From NCBI GenBank assembly GCA_964637365.1, contig CAZWWH010000042.1, positions 1-10,397 of the forward strand: DNA of 10,397 nt, read 5' to 3'. The stretch comes from Cryptoclostridium sp964637365. Lineage in GTDB: Bacteria; Bacillota; Dehalobacteriia; UBA7702. Of the stretch, positions 6,407 to 10,397 are shown piece by piece (position 1 is the stretch's first letter; each line of letters begins with the position of its first letter). The position numbers were made by a program, and so were the translations under genes. The notes beneath the pieces were generated by a model. It was not told the origin of the DNA, did not search any database, and saw nothing but the letters and a program-made list of their open reading frames with translations.

Positions 6407-6782
6407 AGATATACTCCCTCATAATGACCTCCTCCGCACGGTTGCGGATATTGTTCATCAGCCCGACCCACTTCATCATCTCGTCGGCTTTCATCTGTTC
6501 AGTCACGCCCTCGCGCTCGGCATACTGCTTAACCAGCCGGGAAAAGAGTGCCTCGCACTCCTCGTCTACGCTGTGCAGATATTCATTCAGTGTCCCGCTT
6601 GTCCGCAGGCTCGTCAGCAGTGCCTTGTGCCATTTTTGTAAGTGACGGAACTTTGCACGACCGAAGCGCCCGAGTTCATAATACTTTTCTTCGGGAAGTG
6701 CCAAGTCCGGCAGATAGTAATCTCCGCAGAGCGTGTAGCTGATACCTGTCTTTTCGTCTGTGATATGCTTTTCCAGTTCCAT
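6393..6782 (-). CDS. tnpV: TnpV family transposon protein
   Basis: A 129-residue TnpV family protein. The family hallmark is seen at the N-terminus: ITDEKTGISYTLCGDYYLPDL, followed by GRFGRAKFRHLQKWHKALLTSLRTSGTLNEYL. The rest is helical (about 60-125), with LFSRLVKQYAEREGVTEQMKADEMMKWVGLMNNIRNRAEE. It is named from Tn4451, where it is a transposon-encoded protein of uncertain role; an excision-accessory or DNA-binding function has been suggested for such proteins but nothing here proves it. The start has AGGAGGG seven bases upstream, and that site is one arm of a hairpin. It is followed by an overlapping small gene and two terminators. Confidence 0.9.
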   Translation of the reverse strand: MELEKHITDEKTGISYTLCGDYYLPDLALPEEKYYELGRFGRAKFRHLQKWHKALLTSLRTSGTLNEYLHSVDEECEALFSRLVKQYAEREGVTEQMKADEMMKWVGLMNNIRNRAEEVIMREYIYEED

Positions 6783-6787
6783 AAAAA

Positions 6788-6826
6788 ATCCCTCCTGTCA
6801 GATACATTGTACCCGATAGGAGGGAT
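6788..6826 (-). promoter_or_regulatory. Hairpin burying the tnpV ribosome site, with possible internal promoter
   Basis: On the minus strand ATCCCTCCT (6826-6818) pairs perfectly with AGGAGGGAT (6796-6788), nine pairs around 21 bases. The right arm is the tnpV ribosome site, and TTTTTT follows directly before the ATG. It can act as a terminator for transcripts from the cargo genes, and it would hide the ribosome site in any read-through RNA. A TACAAT inside the loop could be the -10 of a tnpV promoter, whose RNA would lack the left arm and be translated freely. The matching -35 is weak. Confidence 0.6.
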
Positions 6827-6896
6827 GTGGGCGAATGTGAGCGAAATCAGTGCGTTTTCTTTTATTTGCCATATCGGAATAAGCAAATCTATTGTA

Positions 6897-7520
6897 TTAG
6901 AGATACCAAACTAAGCCATTTTCTATTGGCTGAATCATTGCTCCTTTCGGTACTTTCCGCAAAATGATGAATACATCCATATAATCTGGTGCTGGAGAAA
7001 TCAGTCCCATCATCGCAGGCACTACGCATATTGTCATCAACCATTTCGTCGTAATCGGGCAGACTAAGAAAACAGTAAGAAAGAGTATCCCCGGAATCAT
7101 AGGTGCCAATGACATCATTATATATCGTCCTCTGCTAAGCGCGACAGAGGACGCAGCATATGCTCTCAACTGCTTTATACATACTCCTATATAGACTTTT
7201 GCTCCCTTTGGATAGCTTATAGCATGAAGAAATTCATGCAACGGCATCGCAACAAAGAAGCCAATAATAAATGACAGCGGCATAAACCACAAATCAAATA
7301 TAAATTCATCTACTTGCGCCTTTTTGATGAAAATCGCAACAAAGCATACAATGCAAGGAAGAATAATGTATGGGATAGAGGACCTAAATATGTCATTTGG
7401 TCTGTCAATCAGAACCGAGTTTTCAGGAATGCTTTTCCCCGCAATCTCTCTGTCCCAGGGCTGCTTTACGTCACAAACTTCATCCCAGTTTTTATTGCCA
7501 TTCCATATTATCTGTGCCAT
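6897..7520 (-). CDS. DUF3267 putative membrane zinc metalloprotease
   Basis: Starting at ATG 7520 (GAGAGG eight bases upstream; TTG 7538 is a weaker option) the product has 207 residues. Hydrophobic segments lie at about 48-66, 77-94, 132-154 and 160-175. HEFLH at 95-99 follows the second and fits the HExxH zinc motif of the DUF3267 family, which resembles site-2-type membrane proteases. SPAPDYMD at about 175-182 may give the third metal ligand (Asp179). It is the last gene of the XRE-DUF3169 unit and lies 45 bp past the DUF6897-like gene. The substrate is unknown. The sequence looks AT-richer than the backbone genes, consistent with a separate origin. Confidence 0.82.
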   Translation of the reverse strand: MAQIIWNGNKNWDEVCDVKQPWDREIAGKSIPENSVLIDRPNDIFRSSIPYIILPCIVCFVAIFIKKAQVDEFIFDLWFMPLSFIIGFFVAMPLHEFLHAISYPKGAKVYIGVCIKQLRAYAASSVALSRGRYIMMSLAPMIPGILFLTVFLVCPITTKWLMTICVVPAMMGLISPAPDYMDVFIILRKVPKGAMIQPIENGLVWYL

Positions 7521-7565
7521 ATCATTTTCCTCTCGCAAGTGTCTTATTTGTTGCTTTCTTAATGC

Positions 7566-7916
7566 TCAGTCCAATACGACGCCCTTTTTCTTGCCGTTTT
7601 TCTTTCTTGGATACTCCCTGATACGGGTGACGAAATCGAGATTGACGATTTCCCGTTCGCCTGAATTTCTCTCGATTACCATACCGCCGTCATCAATTTC
7701 CTTTATTACGCCCTGTAAGCTGCCGTCGTTTGAAGTAATCGTATAAATGATGCAATCTTCACCGATAAATTGTCTTGCAAGTTCTTTCATAACCAATATC
7801 TCCTTGTTTTGTTTTCTCCTGTTTTGTATTTGCCACACAGCCGCCGCTGTTCTCCGCCTTTTCCTAATCAACCAAAAGATAATCAGAATAACGACAAGCC
7901 ACCAATAATTTGCCAT
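7566..7916 (-). CDS. Small membrane-anchored DUF6897-like protein
   Basis: The 116-residue frame starts at ATG 7916 with AGGAGGG six bases upstream. An N-terminal membrane segment (about 4-18, WWLVVILIIFWLI) is followed by RKRRR, so the rest should be cytoplasmic. Residues 43-116 (MKELARQFIGEDCIIYT ... KKNGKKKGVVLD) form a compact beta-rich domain like that of free-standing DUF6897 proteins of about 75 residues, possibly Sm-like. ATG 7790, at residue 43, has its own AAGGAG nine bases upstream, so a soluble short form may also be made. The gene lies 22 bp past DUF3169. The function is unknown. Confidence 0.72.
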   Translation of the reverse strand: MANYWWLVVILIIFWLIRKRRRTAAAVWQIQNRRKQNKEILVMKELARQFIGEDCIIYTITSNDGSLQGVIKEIDDGGMVIERNSGEREIVNLDFVTRIREYPRKKNGKKKGVVLD

Positions 7917-7938
7917 TACTTACCCTCCTGTCGGTCTT

Positions 7939-8730
7939 TCAGGAAATTTTATTTCCGGCTTTTGAATATCTTAATGCTTCCTTGCAATATACCGACTGAT
8001 TGACAATCCAAATAATGCACACTACAAGTGACGGTAAAAAGCCTATTTCGAAAACAAGCGCACAGACAGCAAGCACTATGGCGAGTGCAGAACAGACGGT
8101 GTTGGTGGCACTGTACGCTTTAAAAGCGCACTTTCCGATCATTATCTTCTCTGCTTCATCACAACTGTCCATCCATTTCTTTTGGAATTTTGTGTCATAT
8201 ACGGACGCTGTTTTTTCGGGATTTGTTTTCTTGGCGGCGTCAACGCACTTCTGCTGGATAATGACAGCTTCAATCAAAATGGCGAAGAAGCCGACAATAC
8301 CTACAACAAACGAAACCATACTATTCTGGTTTTCAAAAGTGGAAAAACCACCGGAATACGAAGCAGCAATGAGAAAGTAAGAGAGAATAAGGGCTGCACT
8401 TGTAATCCAAATGACAATGGAAAGTTTATTATCAATCGTATCGGATGTTTCCTCATTTTCGCCGTCCCAAGATGAAAGCAACCTTTTTGCACTTTTATAA
8501 ATCGGAACGCAGATCATCGGCACGATAACCGCTGTCGCCAACATCAGCCAAGGGGCAATATAAGTTCCGAAAAAAGCTCCTGTACTTTTCATACCGCCCG
8601 CCAGCGTGTTCAGTCCGTATCTTGCAGCGCAAAACCCAAACCCGCCACCGATAATTAAGCTGAGAACCATTATAAGAATAAATTTTGGCAGAGCCTTTCG
8701 ATTTGCTTTCTTGATTTCATTGTTATCCAT
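7939..8730 (-). CDS. DUF3169 multi-pass membrane protein
   Basis: The chosen start at 8730 has CAGGAGGAAG nine bases upstream and overlaps the end of the XRE gene by 8 bp; the upstream ATG at 8760 lies inside that gene. The 263-residue product has six likely membrane segments, at about 14-36, 57-78, 103-123, 140-159, 206-227 and 230-246. A cytoplasmic block KFQKKWMDSCDEAEKIMIGKC at about 181-201 is the part I recognise from DUF3169. These proteins commonly stand next to a small XRE regulator. By analogy with regulator/membrane-inhibitor pairs it may hold or sense for the regulator, which is inference. Confidence 0.85.
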   Translation of the reverse strand: MDNNEIKKANRKALPKFILIMVLSLIIGGGFGFCAARYGLNTLAGGMKSTGAFFGTYIAPWLMLATAVIVPMICVPIYKSAKRLLSSWDGENEETSDTIDNKLSIVIWITSAALILSYFLIAASYSGGFSTFENQNSMVSFVVGIVGFFAILIEAVIIQQKCVDAAKKTNPEKTASVYDTKFQKKWMDSCDEAEKIMIGKCAFKAYSATNTVCSALAIVLAVCALVFEIGFLPSLVVCIIWIVNQSVYCKEALRYSKAGNKIS

Positions 8731-8938
8731 TATCTTCTTCCTCCTGTAAATAGAAAACATCTTCTACCGTGACGCCGCATACCTTGGCAATCGTTAGGGC
8801 AAGGGTGACAGACGGCGAATAGTCGCCTCGTTCAATCAGGCTGATTGTCTGCCTTGAAACGCCGCATAAGCGCCCCATTTCCTGTTGATTGACATTCAGT
8901 GCGGCTCTGCGTTCTTTCAAACGATTTCGCAATATCAT
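8723..8938 (-). CDS. Small XRE-family HTH regulator
   Basis: Start ATG 8938 has GGAGG six bases upstream; the longer frame to 8992 has none and runs through the operator. The 71-residue protein has a Cro/CI-type helix-turn-helix at about 15-40 (NQQEMGRLCGVSRQTISLIERGDYSP) followed by two closing helices and an acidic tail. It is one of the short XRE regulators found with DUF3169. It lies just past a near-consensus promoter carrying several TGACAA half-sites, so it probably represses its own operon (XRE, DUF3169, DUF6897-like, DUF3267). Confidence 0.92.
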   Translation of the reverse strand: MILRNRLKERRAALNVNQQEMGRLCGVSRQTISLIERGDYSPSVTLALTIAKVCGVTVEDVFYLQEEEDNG

Positions 8939-8952
8939 ACAGCACCTCCAAA

Positions 8953-8991
8953 TGACAATCTGCTTTGTCTTGTTGACAATTATCATTGTCA
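8953..8991. promoter_or_regulatory. Probable operator of the XRE regulator
   Basis: TGACAAT-TATC-ATTGTCA at 8974-8991 is a perfect inverted repeat with seven-base arms around four bases. It covers roughly the first bases of the predicted transcript. A further TGACAAT lies at 8953-8959, exactly 21 bp from the first arm. TTGTCA also recurs at 9007 and 9020 inside the promoter. Such a set fits dimers of the small XRE protein acting as an autorepressor. Confidence 0.7.
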
Positions 8992-8997
8992 TATTGC

Positions 8998-9026
8998 ATT
9001 ATACTCTTGTCATTTAGTTTTGTCAA
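8998..9026 (-). promoter_or_regulatory. Near-consensus sigma-A promoter of the XRE-DUF3169 operon
   Basis: On the minus strand the -35 TTGACA (9026-9021) and the -10 TATAAT (9003-8998) are separated by exactly 17 bases. Both hexamers match consensus fully. Transcription would begin around 8990 and run into the XRE gene. Half-sites overlapping the -35, the spacer and the start suggest that this strong promoter is normally repressed. Confidence 0.88.
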
Positions 9027-9033
9027 TAGGGTT

Positions 9034-9080
9034 TTCCAAAAAAGGCAAAAAGCCGCTCGTTTTTTCAAAATCAAGCGGCT
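9034..9080 (-). terminator. Terminator of the LytTR-DUF3021 operon
   Basis: On the minus strand AGCCGCT (9080-9074) pairs with AGCGGCT (9057-9051) around a 16-base loop that can pair further through its A and T runs. TTTTTGCCTTTTTT follows. It separates the LytTR-DUF3021 unit from the XRE promoter, so the two units are independent. Confidence 0.82.
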
Positions 9081-9128
9081 GTATATCGGGTGTTCAATTC
9101 AATGGACTTAATATGTTTTTTTTGCCTG

Positions 9129-9593
9129 CTATTCTTTTCTGCCCTCTTTGTTGATGAGTTCGTTAATTTTCTTTATTTTACCTTTCCAGATTAGGTACTG
9201 CGCAAACCAGACGGCGAAAAAGATCGCCACGAAAATTCCCACATAGGAGAGGAAGCCGCCGATGGAATGCTCCATCCAGTTAGCAATATAGGCTATTGGC
9301 AGCATAATGATACACGCAATCAAAAAGTATATGCCGCTTTGCTTTGCAAGGCTCCACGATTCAAGCTCCCAAATTACAGACGCCATTGCAAAGCCCGTCC
9401 CCATAATACCGCATAGAACAGTCTGCAGAATGACCGCATTCACTTCGTTTCCCATTGTTTCAATTAGTTCCGGCGTAACGGGATAGAAGTTTCCATCCCT
9501 AACGCAGACGGAAATGATTATAGTAATTACAAATCCGATAGCAATGCCCACCGGGAATCCGAATAATCCCCGTTTTATAATCTGTTTTTTCAT
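9129..9593 (-). CDS. DUF3021 membrane protein
   Basis: Start ATG 9593 has TGAGGT about seven bases upstream; GTG 9602 is the other choice. The 154-residue protein has four likely membrane segments at about 10-29, 55-74, 87-105 and 113-136, with a basic C-terminal tail. It is the standard partner of a LytTR regulator in Firmicutes, and here it begins 10 bp after the LytTR stop. In LytTR regulatory systems such membrane partners restrain the DNA-binding protein; whether this one does is inference from family context. Confidence 0.85.
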   Translation of the reverse strand: MKKQIIKRGLFGFPVGIAIGFVITIIISVCVRDGNFYPVTPELIETMGNEVNAVILQTVLCGIMGTGFAMASVIWELESWSLAKQSGIYFLIACIIMLPIAYIANWMEHSIGGFLSYVGIFVAIFFAVWFAQYLIWKGKIKKINELINKEGRKE

Positions 9594-9603
9594 TTTGACC
9601 ACC

Positions 9604-10044
9604 TCATATTCCTAATAATTGTTTGATTTTGGCAACATAGCGTCTTGAAACATAAGTAACTGTTTCGTTTGAGAGGGAAACGCAAATTGTTCCGGCAAAG
9701 CTCAAATCAAAGCCCTCGACTTTTTTCAGATTGATGATTTCCGAGTTGGATATTCGCACGAAGGATTGGTTCTCAAGTCGCTGTTCCATTTCATATAGTC
9801 GCAGCCTGAGAAAATATGTGCCGTTTTCAGCTTCAGCATACACTTTTCCGTTAGATGCGTAGATTCGTACAATTTGATTTGGTTCCAACACGATTACTTG
9901 TTCGCCACGAAAACCCGCTATCACTTGAGACTGCTCTCCCGAAAGCTTTTTCACGATTTCGTTGATTTCATCCGTTACCCGTTTTGTCACAACAACAATT
10001 TTCGGCTCGTCGCAGCCCTCTTCGATTTTGATTTCAATCCTCAT
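9604..10044 (-). CDS. LytTR-family DNA-binding regulator
   Basis: The 146-residue protein starts at ATG 10044 with AGGAGGT six bases upstream. A short N-terminal region (about 1-45) has no receiver domain. The LytTR domain covers about 45-146, with QSFVRISNSEIINLKKVEGF at 93-112 and the closing YVSRRYVAKIKQLLG at 131-145, as in the family. The lack of a phospho-acceptor domain and the next gene, DUF3021, place it with the LytTR/membrane-partner pairs rather than with two-component regulators. It likely activates its own promoter, which has a poor -35 and repeated motifs upstream. Confidence 0.92.
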   Translation of the reverse strand: MRIEIKIEEGCDEPKIVVVTKRVTDEINEIVKKLSGEQSQVIAGFRGEQVIVLEPNQIVRIYASNGKVYAEAENGTYFLRLRLYEMEQRLENQSFVRISNSEIINLKKVEGFDLSFAGTICVSLSNETVTYVSRRYVAKIKQLLGI

Positions 10045-10067
10045 CCGATTACCTCCTTTCCACGGCT

Positions 10068-10137
10068 ATTTTACAAGACTGAGAACGCAAATGCCACTGT
10101 TTTTCAATAGATGGTCGCTATTTGAACACAGGTGGCA
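10068..10137 (-). promoter_or_regulatory. Predicted LytTR-operon promoter and upstream dyad
   Basis: TAAAAT (10073-10068) on the minus strand, preceded by TTG, is a plausible -10; the hexamer 17 bases upstream (TGGCAT) is a poor -35. Two arms, TGCCACTG at 10092-10099 and CAGGTGGCA at 10129-10137, form a near-palindrome. A smaller AATAG/CTATT dyad (10106-10110 and 10118-10122) lies between them. A weak promoter with paired upstream sites suggests activation, probably by the LytTR protein itself. Confidence 0.4.
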
Positions 10138-10233
10138 AAATAACAGTCAAAAGCAATTTCTTCATAGAATTTACTCAAAGATTTTACCACAAAATCGTAA
10201 GTATTTCTACCGAACAGGTTCTCCGCACCAGAC

Positions 10234-10263
10234 CAACGATACATTTTGAATTATTACATCCTT
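10234..10263 (+). repeat. Copy 2 of the 30-bp dispersed repeat near the right end
   Basis: This copy reads CAACGATACATT, then T, then TGAATTATTAC, and ends ATCCTT. It matches minus-strand bases 4002-3973 at 28 of 30 positions, in inverse orientation. It lacks the second arm that makes the mobV-leader copy a palindrome. It lies in the gene-free stretch 10138-10309, where I see no gene, about 47 bp inside the element end. Confidence 0.6.
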
Positions 10264-10286
10264 CCTTTGCGCTCCTATGCAACATC

Positions 10287-10311
10287 GTCATCTTTATAAC
10301 TGTGTTTCATT
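10287..10311 (-). repeat. Right attachment end with terminal inverted repeat
   Basis: The core TT is at 10310-10311 (AA on the coding strand of the interrupted gene). Twelve bases inward (10309-10298) lies ATAAAGATGAC on the minus strand (10297-10287). This mirrors the left end exactly in spacing, supporting both the boundary and the recombinase binding site. Confidence 0.75.
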
Positions 10312-10397
10312 CGCAAATTCGTCCATCAGGAAGTGGACCGGAACCGGCAGACTCCCGCCGTACTTATGGTCGGCCAGCCAGAATAATTGCTGGAAAA
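10310..10397 (-). pseudogene. virD4: VirD4/TraG-type coupling protein, 5'-side portion of the interrupted gene
   Basis: Minus-strand codons from 10395 read FQQLFWLADHKYGGS followed by LPVPVHFLMDEFAN, ending at the element core. FLMDE is the Walker B motif of the coupling-protein ATPase. After Asn the frame runs into the element for four codons (ETQL) and stops at 10294. The product would lose everything past Walker B and should be inactive. The gene continues beyond the right edge toward its start. Its other half is at bases 1-55. Confidence 0.9.

Larger units (their letters stand above)
54..10311. mobile_element. Tn4451-like integrative mobilizable element with serine recombinase and MobV
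   Basis: The element runs from the TT at 54-55 to the TT at 10310-10311, about 10,256 bp counting one core. Its bounds come from three agreeing observations: the interrupted coupling-protein frame is restored by joining at TT; both ends carry ATAAAGATGAC exactly 12 bases inside the TT; and the recombinase gene lies next to the left end with a terminator between. The content is recombinase, TnpW, ParB-like protein, MobV relaxase, AAA ATPase, TnpV and a cargo of regulators and membrane proteins. There are no mating-pair-formation genes, so it is mobilizable rather than self-transmissible. Large serine recombinases leave no target duplication beyond the 2-bp core, as seen here. Confidence 0.88.

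Noticed and set aside
8723..8992. Longer start (8992) for the XRE regulator
   Set aside because: The extension has no ribosome site and runs through the operator and the predicted transcript start; ATG 8938 has GGAGG at good spacing.
54..10311. GA as the crossover dinucleotide, as in Tn4451
   Set aside because: The two junctions do not share GA at a position that restores the coupling-protein frame; only TT (AA on the other strand) does so, and it is equidistant from both inverted repeats.

Overview
The window holds one almost complete mobile genetic element of about 10.26 kb. It is inserted in the coding sequence of a VirD4/TraG-type conjugation coupling protein, so a mobilizable element sits inside a resident conjugative element. 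Gene content and style suggest a gut Clostridia host (Lachnospiraceae/Oscillospiraceae type): a Tn4451-like TnpX/TnpW/TnpV set, a Firmicutes MobV relaxase, strong AGGAGG ribosome sites and middling GC. The species cannot be named. Every gene I accept lies on the minus strand.

Ends: minus-strand codons from 10395 to 10309 give the Walker B stretch of the coupling protein ending FLMDEFAN. The next residues (VSLPDDF...) resume at base 52 and run off the left edge. Removing everything between a shared TT at 54-55 and 10310-10311 restores the reading frame exactly. Each end has the layout TT, 12 bases, then ATAAAGATGAC, pointing inward.

Core backbone (139-5605, transcribed right to left): a 60-residue Cys-rich protein, a RepA-like AAA ATPase, a MobV relaxase, a ParB-like protein, TnpW and a large serine recombinase. 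Gaps are small or absent except for a 344-bp leader before mobV. That leader holds a hairpin closely matching the pMV158-type oriT layout, a pair of 25-bp direct repeats, and a 30-bp sequence repeated in inverse orientation near the right end.

Silent region (5606-6265): a family of five diverged 50-80 bp repeats with A/T tracts, which could be a replication origin or protein-binding array, followed by two related terminators facing the minus strand.

tnpV unit (6266-6782): tnpV and an overlapping 46-codon gene, preceded by a hairpin that buries the tnpV ribosome site.

Cargo (6897-10044): no antibiotic-resistance gene. There are two regulator-plus-membrane-protein pairs. One is LytTR with DUF3021. 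The other is an XRE regulator with DUF3169, followed by a DUF6897-like small protein and a DUF3267 putative membrane metalloprotease. The XRE unit has a near-consensus promoter overlapped by an array of TGACAA half-sites.

How it fits together (inference): the recombinase excises and integrates the element, the ATPase/ParB/repeat region may maintain the circular form, MobV nicks at the hairpin oriT, and a helper conjugation system supplies the channel. The current insertion disables the coupling protein of one such helper until the element excises.
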